Made by a program: the position numbers and the translations under genes
In this document: piece after piece, positions 7,629-16,724 of the stretch
Position numbering within the stretch: position 1 is the first letter of the stretch
Layout of the letters: each line of letters begins with the position of its first letter
Assembly: GCA_021797675.1 (NCBI GenBank)
Contig: JAJZZH010000123.1
Location: 1-43,910, forward strand
Origin: Bacillota bacterium
GTDB taxonomy: Bacteria > Bacillota > Sulfobacillia > Sulfobacillales > Sulfobacillaceae
Length of the DNA: 43,910 nucleotides
Direction: 5' to 3'
Notes under the pieces: generated by a model
Database searches by the model: none
Seen by the model: the letters and a program-made list of their open reading frames with translations, nothing else
What the model was told of the DNA's origin: nothing

Positions 7629-9344
7629 TTAACGAAACTTACCAGCGACCGGCATCCGGCGATCCCGACCAAACGCTCGCGGGGTGACCTTGAGACCAAC
7701 CGGAGCCTGGCGCCGCTTATATTCGTTGCGGTCTACCAAGCGCACCGTGAATTGTACTGCCTCGGGCGGATAGCCCAGTGCGATCAAGTCTTCCGGTGTC
7801 CGATCATCTTCGATATAGCCTTCTAATATCGGATCCAATATAGCATATGGAGGCAAGCTATCTTCGTCCTTTTGGTCTGGCCGGAGTTCCGCGCTAGGCG
7901 GTCGTTCAATAATATGGACCGGGATGACCTCCTGTTCCCGGTTGATCCATCCGGCGAGCCTGTAGACATCCCGTTTGAGGACGTCCTTCAGCACGGCAAA
8001 TCCACCCGCCATGTCGCCATAGAGCGTGCTGTACCCCGTAGCCAGCTCACTCTTGTTGCCCGTCGTCAGCACCAGCCACCCCAACTTATTGGACAGCGCC
8101 ATCAACAGCATGCCCCGGATGCGGGCTTGCAAATTCTCTTCGGTAAGATCCCAGGGACGTCCCTCAAACGCGGGCGCGAGAACATCCAGCAAGCTTCCCA
8201 TCGGGGTTCCGATGGGAAGGTCGATGATATCGGTGGACACGTTGGCCGCCAAGACATGGGCATCGCGCCGGCTCTCAGAGGCGCTGAATTCGGAAGGCAT
8301 AAAGACCGTATGCACGTGCGCTGCGCCCAGCGCGGCCACTGCAATCACGGACGTGACGGCGGAATCAATGCCTCCAGAAAGACCGACGACGACGTCGTGA
8401 AACCCGGTCTTGGCAACATAATCCCGGACCCCTACCACGAGCGCACGGTAGAGCTCCTCCACCGCATCCGGCATCGCCGCCACCGCGGTTGCCGGCACGC
8501 CGGTCGAGGCCTCCCCCGAAGGCAGGCCGTCCAATCGTACGGTTTCCACGAGCAACCCTCCGGTTGATGACCGCCAACGGGGATCCATCCATCGGCGATG
8601 ACGGGCCGGCGCTTGATCGAGTTCTACATACAAGATGTTTTCTTCAAAGGCGGGAGCGCGGGCAATCACGCTGCCGTCAGGGCCGACCACCACGCTGCGA
8701 CCGTCAAACACTAACTCATCCTGAGCCCCCACCAGATTGACCCAAGCCAGATAACTGGCCGTGTCCTCGGCGCGGGTTCGGATCATCCGTTCGCGCGTCT
8801 CCCCTTTGCCGCGGGAATATGGGGAGGCTGAAATATTCAGCAGCAGGTTGCCTCCCGCCCGCGCCTGGTCAAGATACGGACCATCGGGATACCACAAATC
8901 TTCACAGATGCTGATGCCAATTTTCCAGGCATCGACCTCAATCAGCGAGGTCCGGTCGCCGGGCGCGAAATAACGCTGTTCGTCGAACACGCCGTAGTTG
9001 GGCAACCGCTGCTTGACCACGGTCGCCAGCCGGCGGCCCCCGCAGGTCACCGCGGCCACATTGGCCAGCGGTCCCTCCCGTGCGCTGGCATATCCAAATA
9101 CCACCAACGCCGACCGGCTGTAGGACTCCAACACCTGTGCCGCCGCCTCCATCCGCTCCAAAAAGCGCCGGCGAAAGACAAGGTCTTCGGGCGGATAGCC
9201 GGCGAGGGTCATTTCCGGAAACAGCACACAGTTCGCGCCGTGGGCGAGCGCCGCGTCGATGTGCTCAACCATGCGCGCTAAATTGCCCTCGACGTCGCCG
9301 ACCACCGTGTTCATTTGTACCAGGGCCAAGCGAATTTTGTCCAA
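7629..9344 (-). CDS. nadE: glutamine-dependent NAD+ synthetase
   Basis: Last step of NAD biosynthesis: deamido-NAD plus ATP to NAD, with ammonia supplied by an N-terminal glutaminase. From TTG 9344 the product is 571 residues, the two-domain type. The nitrilase-like domain (about 1-270) shows the Glu-Lys-Cys triad in LFPEMTLAGYPPEDL, VVKQRLPNYGVFDE and GISICEDLWYPDG. The synthetase domain has the P-loop VVGLSGGIDSAVT and TTGNKSELATGYSTLYGDMAGG. TTG is preferred because GGAGG lies five bases upstream; an upstream frame would add 28 residues with no ribosome binding site. It lies downstream of the TPR gene. Confidence 0.95.
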   Translation of the reverse strand: MDKIRLALVQMNTVVGDVEGNLARMVEHIDAALAHGANCVLFPEMTLAGYPPEDLVFRRRFLERMEAAAQVLESYSRSALVVFGYASAREGPLANVAAVTCGGRRLATVVKQRLPNYGVFDEQRYFAPGDRTSLIEVDAWKIGISICEDLWYPDGPYLDQARAGGNLLLNISASPYSRGKGETRERMIRTRAEDTASYLAWVNLVGAQDELVFDGRSVVVGPDGSVIARAPAFEENILYVELDQAPARHRRWMDPRWRSSTGGLLVETVRLDGLPSGEASTGVPATAVAAMPDAVEELYRALVVGVRDYVAKTGFHDVVVGLSGGIDSAVTSVIAVAALGAAHVHTVFMPSEFSASESRRDAHVLAANVSTDIIDLPIGTPMGSLLDVLAPAFEGRPWDLTEENLQARIRGMLLMALSNKLGWLVLTTGNKSELATGYSTLYGDMAGGFAVLKDVLKRDVYRLAGWINREQEVIPVHIIERPPSAELRPDQKDEDSLPPYAILDPILEGYIEDDRTPEDLIALGYPPEAVQFTVRLVDRNEYKRRQAPVGLKVTPRAFGRDRRMPVAGKFR

Positions 9345-9488
9345 GCCAACCTCCGCCTTCTGCTCTCCACGGACGCGCCCTGGGCTTGGATGAAAACCGG
9401 TCCCAGCGCACCCGAAGGCACCCATCAAACGCGATCCCGCAGACAGTCCTAGCCTCGGATCCGGGGTTTCCCGCGCTCGACCGCGGTC

Positions 9489-10226
9489 TCAAGACCGGGC
9501 CGGCGATCTCTCCACGATGCCCTCCAATTCATGGCGCAAGGCCTCCGGCCACAGGTCAATATGATCGACCAGATAGCTCACCGCCAACCGAAACGATTCG
9601 TCGCGCGCAGTTCCATTGGGCAGCGGCACCACTTTTGGAAAATACATAATCCATTGGCCGACCTCCGGCGCTTGGTCGAGGGCATGGCGCAGAACCCGTT
9701 CGGCGGCGGTGCGTTCCCCCTGTGCCAAATACAGTGCGCCCAGGGAATACCACGACCACACGTCATGCTCGAGCGCAGCTTGGTAATAGCCGATGGCCTC
9801 ATCCAGGTGGCCGAGGCGGTGGCAGGCCTCAGCCAACAAGGGAAACGCCTCGCCTTCCATTCCCTCGTCGTCCCAGGCCACAATCTGCCGGAGGGGAAGT
9901 TCCGCATCTTGCCACAACCCCTGCCGGATATAGGTAATCGCCAGGTGATACAGCGCTCGTAAATAGGGCTGAACGGCCGGATCGCGTCCTGCGTGCCGCC
10001 GCCTACGGCGTGGCAAATCCTTTTCCGATTGCAAGAGGGCAATCTGAAATAACTCTTCGGCCTCCTCCAGTTCTCCCCACGAGAGGTAGACCACACCCAG
10101 CCCAATCAGGGAGTCGGGCCGCTCAGGGTCGAGTTCCAGCGCGCGCCGAAAATGATCTTCGGCGGCCTCCAATTGGCCCGCCCGCATCTCTTCCCAGCCC
10201 ATTCGCTCTTCTTCGAAAGCCACCAT
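9489..10226 (-). CDS. tetratricopeptide-repeat protein
   Basis: The 245-residue, mainly acidic soluble protein has at least four TPR-like helix pairs, for example MRAGQLEAAEDHFRRALELDPERPDSL (about 14-40), LSWGELEEAEELFQIALL (about 49-66), RLGHLDEAIGYYQAALEHD and LAQGERTAAERVLRHALDQAP. No signal peptide, membrane helix or enzymatic domain is visible, so a scaffold or protein-interaction role is all that can be said. A basic patch (PRRRRRHAG, about 75-83) interrupts the repeats. It starts 16 bases after the tyrS stop and is probably cotranscribed with it. Confidence 0.8.
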   Translation of the reverse strand: MVAFEEERMGWEEMRAGQLEAAEDHFRRALELDPERPDSLIGLGVVYLSWGELEEAEELFQIALLQSEKDLPRRRRRHAGRDPAVQPYLRALYHLAITYIRQGLWQDAELPLRQIVAWDDEGMEGEAFPLLAEACHRLGHLDEAIGYYQAALEHDVWSWYSLGALYLAQGERTAAERVLRHALDQAPEVGQWIMYFPKVVPLPNGTARDESFRLAVSYLVDHIDLWPEALRHELEGIVERSPARS

Positions 10227-10242
10227 GATGAGGTATCCCTTT

Positions 10243-11448
10243 CTACCTGTGACGCCCGCTGAAACGATAGTATCGGCGCTTGCCCACTTTGATCCAACCC
10301 CCCGAGGCCGGTACCTCCACCTCCTGCCCCAGATCCAGACGAGTGCCGTTCAAAGTGACGCCTCGCTGCTGCAAGAGGCGCTTGGCTTCGCTCCGGCTCG
10401 GCATTCCCGGCAGGTCCGCCACCAAATCAAGGGCGGTGCCCCGCCACGGCAGCAGCCAATCCAACATCGGCGCATCGGAGGGAACTTCGTGCTCCCGAAA
10501 TAGACGATCAAATCGCTCCCCCGCCTGGGCCGCAGCCTCGGCGCTCCAAAATCTTTCCACCAGTCCGTAGGCCAGTTCGGCTTTCAGAACGCGGGGATTT
10601 TCCCCCGCCTCCAGACGGGTTGTCAGGGCATCGGCACGTCGGCCCAGCAACAACGTGGACCAACGGACGATAAGCCCGTCGGGGATCGACATCACTTTGC
10701 CATACATCTCATCCGGGGGCTCGTTCACGCCGATATAATTGCCTAGGCTCTTGCCCATTCTGCGCACGCCGTCAGTGCCCTCTAAGATGGGAAGAAAAAT
10801 TCCCACCTCGGGCGGCTGTCCATAGGCTTCTTGGACGTGACGCGCGGTCATGATGTTAAAACGCTGATCGGTGCCCCCCAGCTCGACGTCCGCGCCCAGC
10901 GCCACCGAATCATACCCTTGCATCAGCGGATAGATGAGCTCGTGGAGGTGGATCGGCACGTGCTGCTTAAAACGCTGCCCAAACTCGTCGCGTTCCAGCA
11001 TTCTGGCCAGTGTCATCTTCGACAAAAGATCCAGCGTGGCCTCAAAGCTGAGGGTACCAAGCCATTCGCTGTTGTAGCGTAAAAACAGGCGGTCGCGGTT
11101 CAAAATCTTGCCGGCCTGTTCCACATAGGTAGCCGCAAAGGCGGCCACCTCTTTCGCCGCCAGCGCCGTCCGGGCCGCCGCCCGTTCGCTGGGGTCACCG
11201 ATGCGCGCCGTCATATCACCGATCAAGAAAACGACGTGATGGCCTAGTTCCTGAAATTGGCGCAGTTTCTCCAAAACCACGGTGTGGCCGAGATGAATAT
11301 CCGGGGCCGTCGGGTCCACTCCGAGTTTGACCGTGAGAGGTCTTTGGTCCTTTTTGCTTTGATAGAGTTTGAGCGCCAGCGCCTCCCGGCTGACCACCTC
11401 TTCGGTTCCTTGCGCCAACCAATCGACCATCTTGTCGCTGTCGTCCAA
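10243..11448 (-). CDS. tyrS: tyrosyl-tRNA synthetase
   Basis: Charges tRNA-Tyr with tyrosine. From TTG 11448 it is 401 residues. The class I HIGH motif appears as HLGH (about 52-55), the KMSKS loop as RRMGKSLGN, and the C-terminus ends in an S4-like RNA-binding domain (SRSEAKRLLQQRGVTLNG). TTG is chosen because GGAGG lies seven bases upstream and a promoter -10 lies 30 bases upstream. A longer reading from 11625 would begin before that promoter. No T-box leader is seen, unlike pheS in this window. Confidence 0.95.
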   Translation of the reverse strand: MDDSDKMVDWLAQGTEEVVSREALALKLYQSKKDQRPLTVKLGVDPTAPDIHLGHTVVLEKLRQFQELGHHVVFLIGDMTARIGDPSERAAARTALAAKEVAAFAATYVEQAGKILNRDRLFLRYNSEWLGTLSFEATLDLLSKMTLARMLERDEFGQRFKQHVPIHLHELIYPLMQGYDSVALGADVELGGTDQRFNIMTARHVQEAYGQPPEVGIFLPILEGTDGVRRMGKSLGNYIGVNEPPDEMYGKVMSIPDGLIVRWSTLLLGRRADALTTRLEAGENPRVLKAELAYGLVERFWSAEAAAQAGERFDRLFREHEVPSDAPMLDWLLPWRGTALDLVADLPGMPSRSEAKRLLQQRGVTLNGTRLDLGQEVEVPASGGWIKVGKRRYYRFSGRHR

Positions 11449-11477
11449 CCAAAACCCTCCCACGCATGCTTGGGGCG

Positions 11478-11486
11478 AGTATACCA
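11478..11486 (-). promoter_or_regulatory. extended -10 promoter of tyrS
   Basis: The minus strand reads TGG-TATACT (rc of 11478-11486), an extended -10 element, without a good -35. The resulting leader would be only about 20-25 bases, ruling out a riboswitch-sized leader from this promoter. Confidence 0.55.
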
Positions 11487-11697
11487 TAGTGCCTTTCGTG
11501 CTGAAAAGACGGGGGACCCGGCAACCCACCGAAGACAAGCGGCGCTGATCCGGCCGCTGACGTCGCCGGGGCACGGGCAAGACGAGAATCCTGATGCATG
11601 ATCGCGCGTTTTTCTCACCGCACATTTTTATCCGTCGAACCGAAAATCCGGCAGGAATTTGACCATGATGCTTCGAATATCAACTTGATTCGGCGTT

Positions 11698-11703
11698 TAT
11701 AAT
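11698..11703 (+). promoter_or_regulatory. perfect -10 box before the first solute-binding protein gene
   Basis: TATAAT lies 39 bases before the ATG at 11743. The -35 region 17 bases upstream is poor, so an activator may be needed. No TGGTATGACCA-type operator is present here. Confidence 0.45.
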
Positions 11704-11742
11704 TTGCCTTATGGCAGTTGGCCTGATGACAGGAGGAAGCAT

Positions 11743-13347
11743 ATGCATAGAAAATGGATCAGCATTGCCGCCGCCAGCGCACTCTCTGTGGGATTGGTCG
11801 GCAGTAGTGCGTTGGCCAGCGCCTTCCGATCCCCGGCGGCGGCCTCTTCGGGAACCTTGGTGGAGGCGCTATCCCAAAATCCCGATACCCTGACGCCGGC
11901 GATGGGCAGTCTCTTGGTTGACAATGGGCCCACGGGTCTCATGAACGCCTCATTGATTCGGCTCAATCTTCACGACAAATGGGTGGGCGAAGTGGCGACC
12001 AGTTGGAAGGTCTCCCCCAACGGCCTGCAATATACATTCCAGCTCAATCCCAAGGCCAAATGGTCTGACGGCCAGCCCTTGACCTCCCAGGACCTGGTCT
12101 ACTCATGGCACTATTACACGAACTCCAAGCTCCACCTGACCTACACGACGGGTTGGAACTACATTAAGAACGTCACTGCCAAGGGACCGCACACGGTCGT
12201 CTACACGCTGACCCAGCCCTACGCGCCGTTTAAATCGACCATCGCGTCGGCCGACATCGTGCCCGCGCACGTCTTTTCCAAGTGGACGGTCAGTCAGCTC
12301 AATCACGGATATTACAACACCCACGCGGTGGTCAACGGGCCATATGTATTGCAGAAGTGGGTGCCCGATCAATCGCTGACCTTCGTTCCCAATCCCAATT
12401 GGTGGGGGCCGCCGGTTCACATTAAGAAAATCGTCTTTAGCGTGATCCCGAACCAAACCACGCAGTTCAACAATCTCGTCACCGGTCAGCTCACCATGGG
12501 CAGCATCCCTCCCCAGGACCTGGCCCAGATTGCTCAGCTGAAACCCCACTTTCGCATCATTCGCCCGCTGTCGGCGGTGTATAACCAGATTACGCCGATT
12601 GAAGTGGGCTTCTTGAAGAATGTGGCGGTCCGCCAAGCCCTCGACTACGCGACCCCGCGGCAACAAATCGTCAAGTATATTCTCAAGAACCAAGCCGTGG
12701 TGGCATTCGGCGACCAAGTGCCGGGTGGGTATTTCTACGACCCGCACCTCAAGCCGCGCCCGTTCAGCCTGGCCAAGGCGGCTCAGCTGTTGAAATCCCA
12801 AGGCTTCAAAAAGGGCCCGGGGGGTTGGCTGTATAAGAACGGCAAACAGCTGGACATCCCCATTTGGACGGGATCCACAGTGGCCACCGACGTCAGTATC
12901 GCGCAGGCGGTGTCCCAAGAGTGGCAAAAGATTGGCATCCACGCCCCCGTCCACACCGCTGGCTGGGCCTTCGTCTTTGGGGGCAAGGGACCGCAGTTCA
13001 ACGGCAAAATGGAGGCCATTTTGTTTGGCTGGGGCCAGGGAGTTTTCCCCGATGACACCATCGACTTCAACTCCAAGTACATTGTGACCAGCCCCACGTC
13101 GCCCGGAGAAAATGTGGAACGATACGACAACCCGTTGATGAATAAGCTCACCGTCGAGGGGACCTCGCTGGCCTCCCGGAAAGCGCGCCAGCAAGTCTAC
13201 TGGAAGATTCAGCAGCTGGAAATTAAGACGGTGCCCATCATCTTCCTATACTGGGAAAAATCGGACTTCGCCTATTCGAAGAACCTGACGGGCTACCAGC
13301 AAACCGTGTTCGGTATGACCCCGGTTTGGGATTGGTCTTTGCGATAA
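11743..13347 (+). CDS. ABC transporter solute-binding protein, family 5 (peptide type)
   Basis: Extracytoplasmic receptor of a peptide/nickel-type ABC importer, 534 residues from ATG 11743 (AGGAGG six bases upstream). It has a Sec-type signal peptide (MHRKWISIAAASALSVGLVGSSALASA) with no lipobox cysteine. Family-5 features follow: WKVSPNGLQYTFQLNPKAKWSDGQPLTSQDLVYSW (about 85-120 region), and later PVVAFGDQVPGGYFYDP. The natural ligand cannot be inferred; the family carries peptides, opines, metal chelates and sugars. Two permease genes follow after a decayed tnpB fragment; no ATPase gene is adjacent. Confidence 0.9.
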   Translation: MHRKWISIAAASALSVGLVGSSALASAFRSPAAASSGTLVEALSQNPDTLTPAMGSLLVDNGPTGLMNASLIRLNLHDKWVGEVATSWKVSPNGLQYTFQLNPKAKWSDGQPLTSQDLVYSWHYYTNSKLHLTYTTGWNYIKNVTAKGPHTVVYTLTQPYAPFKSTIASADIVPAHVFSKWTVSQLNHGYYNTHAVVNGPYVLQKWVPDQSLTFVPNPNWWGPPVHIKKIVFSVIPNQTTQFNNLVTGQLTMGSIPPQDLAQIAQLKPHFRIIRPLSAVYNQITPIEVGFLKNVAVRQALDYATPRQQIVKYILKNQAVVAFGDQVPGGYFYDPHLKPRPFSLAKAAQLLKSQGFKKGPGGWLYKNGKQLDIPIWTGSTVATDVSIAQAVSQEWQKIGIHAPVHTAGWAFVFGGKGPQFNGKMEAILFGWGQGVFPDDTIDFNSKYIVTSPTSPGENVERYDNPLMNKLTVEGTSLASRKARQQVYWKIQQLEIKTVPIIFLYWEKSDFAYSKNLTGYQQTVFGMTPVWDWSLR

Positions 13348-13360
13348 CCCGCGTCAACCA

Positions 13361-13397
13361 CGAGAGACAAGGCTGCCGCGGGCGGCCTTGTCTCTCG
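13361..13397 (+). terminator. strong hairpin after the solute-binding protein gene
   Basis: A perfect 13-base-pair stem (CGAGAGACAAGGC/GCCTTGTCTCTCG) with an 11-base loop is followed by CCTTTCT. It starts 13 bases after the stop codon. It would terminate most transcripts or stabilise the binding-protein message relative to the permeases. Confidence 0.75.
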
Positions 13398-13504
13398 CCT
13401 TTCTCGGCGGAGCGCACCGATTCCGCTTGGCCCTCTTAGGCCGTGAGCGCCATCTCCCGACCAAGCAAGGAACCGGGAGCCATTCGTAAGGAGCTATCAG
13501 CACC

Positions 13505-14270
13505 GTGAAACGGCATCGCATTAAGCTTCCAATCGTGGGCTGGATCCGTGGGCAAGACTTTGGGGATATCCCTGCGGGCCAGGGCACCGTGGGGGCCGTG
13601 GTCCAAAAGGCCGATCGCTTTTTTGCCAGGGTAACCGTGAACACCGCACCGTCTATGGGGCCTGAATCTCCCGAGGGGCGAGGGCTTGGTGTGGATTTAG
13701 GGATTAAAACGTTGGCCGTCCGCGGCGGGCAGACTTTGCCAAACATTAACCAGCCGTCCAAGATTAAAACCCTAGAACGTCGTTGGCGCCTGGCTCAACG
13801 GGCGTGGTCCCGTAAACCCGGGCACAGAACACGCAGCGAAATCCCTGCTGGGAGAGGGCGGCACCTCGCCCAAAATCTTTGGCACATCCATAACGTTGCA
13901 ACGGCGATTCGCCAATCAACAGGCCGCCTATCGCGGAGCCGTGATCCAGACGTTGGTGAAAACCCCGCCAACCTTGTACTACCTCGGGAATTTTGCAATG
14001 TGCGAGGGAATCGCCACCTCCGTAAAGCGATTAAGGGTCAGGGGTTCTCTCGTTTCCCACGCGCTGGGCTTGCGTCCGGTAGGAAAGCAGCAATTGAGGC
14101 GCGGGAAGTGGATCCGTCTTATCCTTCGCGCAAAAATTGGATTCCGCTGCGGGCACAAGAAAACAGCTTTAACCTTGAAACCTTCACGCCGCGACGATCC
14201 TAGCCCAGGCCACCCGCTATCACGGCGCCAGGGAACTTTCCTACCGGGCTCGGAAGGTTGCGTGCACAAT
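13505..14270 (+). pseudogene. decayed, 5'-truncated tnpB (IS200/IS605-family RNA-guided nuclease)
   Basis: TnpB-like segments are spread over two reading frames. In the frame beginning at GTG 13505: KRHRIKLPIVGWIR, GRGLGVDLGIKTLAV (RuvC-I region with its Asp), IKTLERRWRLAQRAWSRK, later VRGNRHLRKAIKGQGFSRF and YPSRKN. In the other frame (from about 13880): RRFANQQAAYRGAVIQTLVKT and FRCGHKKTALTL, the first half of the zinc finger. The N-terminal third is absent: an in-frame TAA lies 18 bases before 13505. Several frameshifts and loss of the N-terminus make it non-functional. It lies between a solute-binding protein gene and its permease genes. Confidence 0.82.
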
Positions 14271-14328
14271 CCCGGGGGGAAGCGATCGCTGAAGAGGCCG
14301 TACACGTGGAACCAGGAAAAATCTACGA

Positions 14329-14346
14329 CATAGACCTTGGTCTATG
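14329..14346 (+). terminator. short hairpin before dppB-like gene
   Basis: CATAGAC, loop CTTG, GTCTATG, then TTTT: a 7-pair stem with a short U-run. It ends five bases before the AAGGAG of the permease gene. It may be a weak terminator from the tnpB element or a control point for the permease genes. Confidence 0.45.
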
Positions 14347-14364
14347 TTTTAAGGAGCAGACAAT

Positions 14365-15318
14365 ATGTGGCGCTATGCCGTACAGCGGATTTTGGAAGCC
14401 ATCCCCCTGCTCTTCTTGGTCACCTTGGTGACCTACTTTTTGATGAATCTGACCCCGGGGGGACCGCTCTCGCTCTATATGCACAATCCCAAAGTCGCCC
14501 CCCAAACGCTTCACCTCCTCGCGGTGCAAATGGGCCTGACCAAACCGTGGTATGTCCGCTATTTTCTTTGGCTGTGGTCCCTTTTGCACGGCAACTGGGG
14601 CTACAGTTACTTTTCGGGCCAGCCGGTGCTCGCGTTAATCGGTCAGCGCCTGCCCAACACGCTAATTTTGATGGGATCCTCGTTCATCATTTCCCTCGGG
14701 ATCGGGATTCCGCTCGGCATTTACGTGGCCACCCACCAGTATTCGCTGCAGGATCACGTATTTTCGTTTGCTTCATTTTTCGCTTGGGCAATGCCCAGTT
14801 TCTTCTTTGGTCTGCTCTTGCAAACGATTTTTGCGGTCAGACTCGGCTGGCTGCCGGTGTCGGGGATGTATTCCGTCTATCAGCCGCCAAGCCTCGGTCA
14901 ATTGCTGCAGCACCTTATTCTTCCCGCATTTGTCCTGGGACTGGGCAGTCTCGCCGGCTGGAGCCGCTATATGCGCTCCGGCATTTTGGAGGTCATCCGC
15001 CAGGACTATATTCGGACCGCGCGCGCCAAGGGGCTCTCCGAGCGCAAGGTGGTCTGGAAACACGCATTGAAAAATGCCCTGCTTCCCATTGTCACGATTA
15101 TTGGTCTCGATCTCCCCGGCTTTTTTGGCGGCGCCGTGATTACCGAGGAAATCTTTGCCTGGCCGGGGATGGGCCGCCTCTTTCTCAGCTCACTCAACGA
15201 ACGCGACTATCCGGTGCAAATGGCCGGATTGTTAATCGGGGCCATCTTGCTGGTGGTGGGGAATTTGTTGGCCGACCTCACCTACAGCTTGCTTGACCCC
15301 CGCATTCAGTACCGGTAA
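14365..15318 (+). CDS. ABC transporter permease, DppB/OppB type
   Basis: One of two membrane subunits of a peptide-type importer. The 317-residue protein begins MWRYAVQRILEAIPLLFLVTLVTYFLMNLTPGGP, typical of DppB, has about six hydrophobic spans, and carries the EAA coupling loop ARAKGLSERKVVWKHALKNALLPIVT (about 215-240). The ATG has AAGGAG eight bases upstream. It is followed 19 bases later by the DppC-type subunit. The cognate binding protein is probably the one ending at 13347, now separated by the tnpB remnant. Confidence 0.92.
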   Translation: MWRYAVQRILEAIPLLFLVTLVTYFLMNLTPGGPLSLYMHNPKVAPQTLHLLAVQMGLTKPWYVRYFLWLWSLLHGNWGYSYFSGQPVLALIGQRLPNTLILMGSSFIISLGIGIPLGIYVATHQYSLQDHVFSFASFFAWAMPSFFFGLLLQTIFAVRLGWLPVSGMYSVYQPPSLGQLLQHLILPAFVLGLGSLAGWSRYMRSGILEVIRQDYIRTARAKGLSERKVVWKHALKNALLPIVTIIGLDLPGFFGGAVITEEIFAWPGMGRLFLSSLNERDYPVQMAGLLIGAILLVVGNLLADLTYSLLDPRIQYR

Positions 15319-15337
15319 TCCCCTGGAAAGGAGGTCC

Positions 15338-16252
15338 ATGGTGGCTAAATTGGCTGAAATCCCTGAGGCGCTTGGGACCGAGGAACCCCGCGAACACCGA
15401 CCAAGTGTGCTTGTGCGCCTGTTTCATCATCGCATGGCGCTCATCGGCGCGGTGGTGCTCTTTATCATGGTAAGCGCTTCCGTATTCGCTCCCCTCATCA
15501 CCCGCCAAAGTCCGACCCAGACCAATCTCTTTCAGACACTGCTGCCTCCAGGCCCAGGGCATCTGCTGGGTACGGACCAACTCGGTCGCGACGTGTTTTC
15601 CCGTTTGTTATACGGGGGAAGAATTTCCTTTCTGGTCGGTGCCGGAGCCACGGCGATTAGTGTCACCCTCGGTACCTTCTACGGGGCCCTGTCGGGCTTC
15701 CTCGGCGGTATCCCCGACCGGCTCATGATGCGCTTTGTCGACCTCGTGTTGTCGTTCCCCGCCATTTTTCTGCTTTTGGTGATTCTCAACTTGATGGGGG
15801 GCCAGGCTTCGGTGGTCGTGATGATCCTCTATCTCGGCCTTTTCGGCTGGGGCGGCTTGGCCCGCATTGTTCGGGCCCAGGTGCTGTCGATCAAGAAGCT
15901 AGAATTCGTCGAGGCGGCGCGAGCGGTCGGCGCAGGACCGTTGCGGCAGCTCATTGTCCACGTATTACCGGGAGCCATGGCCCCGGTCTGGGTCGCCGCC
16001 GCCTTTGGCGTGGGTGGCAACATGCTCGCCGAAGCATCGTTGGATTTTCTGGGTTTCGGCCTGTCGCCGTCAATTCCTTCGTGGGGCAATATGCTCAATG
16101 CAGCCCAGAACTATATCGTCACCAACCCGACCATGATCCTGGTACCCGGTCTCACCATTACCATCGCCGTGGTAGCCATCAACTTCGTCGGCGACGGATT
16201 GCGCGATGCGCTCGATCCGCGCAGCACCGCCGGCATGCAACGTATCGGATAG
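15338..16252 (+). CDS. ABC transporter permease, DppC/OppC type
   Basis: Second membrane subunit of the importer, 304 residues from ATG 15338 (a GTG at 15341 is an equally placed alternative after AAAGGAGG). After a soluble N-terminal stretch come the DppC-type first span (HRMALIGAVVLFIMVSASVFAPLI), the LLGTDQLGRDVFSRLLYGGRISF signature and the EAA loop ARAVGAGPLRQLIVHVLPGAMAPV. No ATPase genes follow. The ATPases encoded at 30354-32353 for the second importer are the nearest candidates to energise it. Confidence 0.92.
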   Translation: MVAKLAEIPEALGTEEPREHRPSVLVRLFHHRMALIGAVVLFIMVSASVFAPLITRQSPTQTNLFQTLLPPGPGHLLGTDQLGRDVFSRLLYGGRISFLVGAGATAISVTLGTFYGALSGFLGGIPDRLMMRFVDLVLSFPAIFLLLVILNLMGGQASVVVMILYLGLFGWGGLARIVRAQVLSIKKLEFVEAARAVGAGPLRQLIVHVLPGAMAPVWVAAAFGVGGNMLAEASLDFLGFGLSPSIPSWGNMLNAAQNYIVTNPTMILVPGLTITIAVVAINFVGDGLRDALDPRSTAGMQRIG

Positions 16253-16555
16253 ATCGGAGCGCCGTCCTCTCCCGTCAGAATCCCTGCGCGGGGTCTGCGC
16301 TTAAACGGTCAATCGTGCGGGCCACAAGGCCGGAGCGTGATTCAATCAGCTTTGACGTTTAGGCGATGGGTGCAGGCCCTGGGGTGCGCTCCACGCCCTG
16401 TGGAGCGCTTGGCGAGGCGCGATGATCGGTTCGGCCTCCCCCCACCACGGCAAGACCACGGGCACTACGCTTCACGACGGCTTGCTAGGTCCCGGCGGTC
16501 CTCGCCACCCGCGGAGCGGGCCCCCATGCCGCGGATGTTTTGCAGGAAGAGGTAG
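16253..16555. other. intergenic stretch, no gene seen
   Basis: No frame with a ribosome binding site or recognisable product. It separates the permease genes from the promoter region of the Ldh_2-family gene, so the latter is probably a separate transcription unit. Confidence 0.5.
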
Positions 16556-16584
16556 TGGTATGACCAATCATTGTGCGCTACAAT
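16556..16584 (+). promoter_or_regulatory. promoter with TGGTATGACCA operator for the Ldh_2-gntR operon
   Basis: TGGTATGACCA (16556-16566) fits the TNGTNNNACNA pattern of FadR-type GntR regulators and is identical to the site at 32453-32463. A -10-like TACAAT (16579-16584) lies such that the operator covers the expected -35 position (16556-16561, 17-base spacer). Binding there would block polymerase, or an activator could substitute for the missing -35. Confidence 0.6.
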
Positions 16585-16724
16585 GACGATGACAACGCTG
16601 GCCGACCCGCTGGCCGACAGCGATCCAGGGCAGACGGTGTGCGGTGTCGCCGCGTTCCGCACCATCCATCACCAACATCGTCACGCCCATGTTTAGCTAT
16701 GTTAACGGGAAGGAATGGTCATCC

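Noticed and set aside
9345-9488. N-terminal extension of NadE to 9428
   Set aside because: The extra 28 residues do not belong to the nitrilase fold and lack a ribosome binding site; TTG at 9344 has one.
11449-11640. T-box leader before tyrS
   Set aside because: No T-box sequence or terminator hairpin is found and the promoter -10 is only 30 bases before the start.
12103-13194. 363-codon minus-strand open frame
   Set aside because: Lies wholly antisense to the first solute-binding protein gene, which has clear family motifs; the frame follows from GC-rich codon bias and resembles no known protein.
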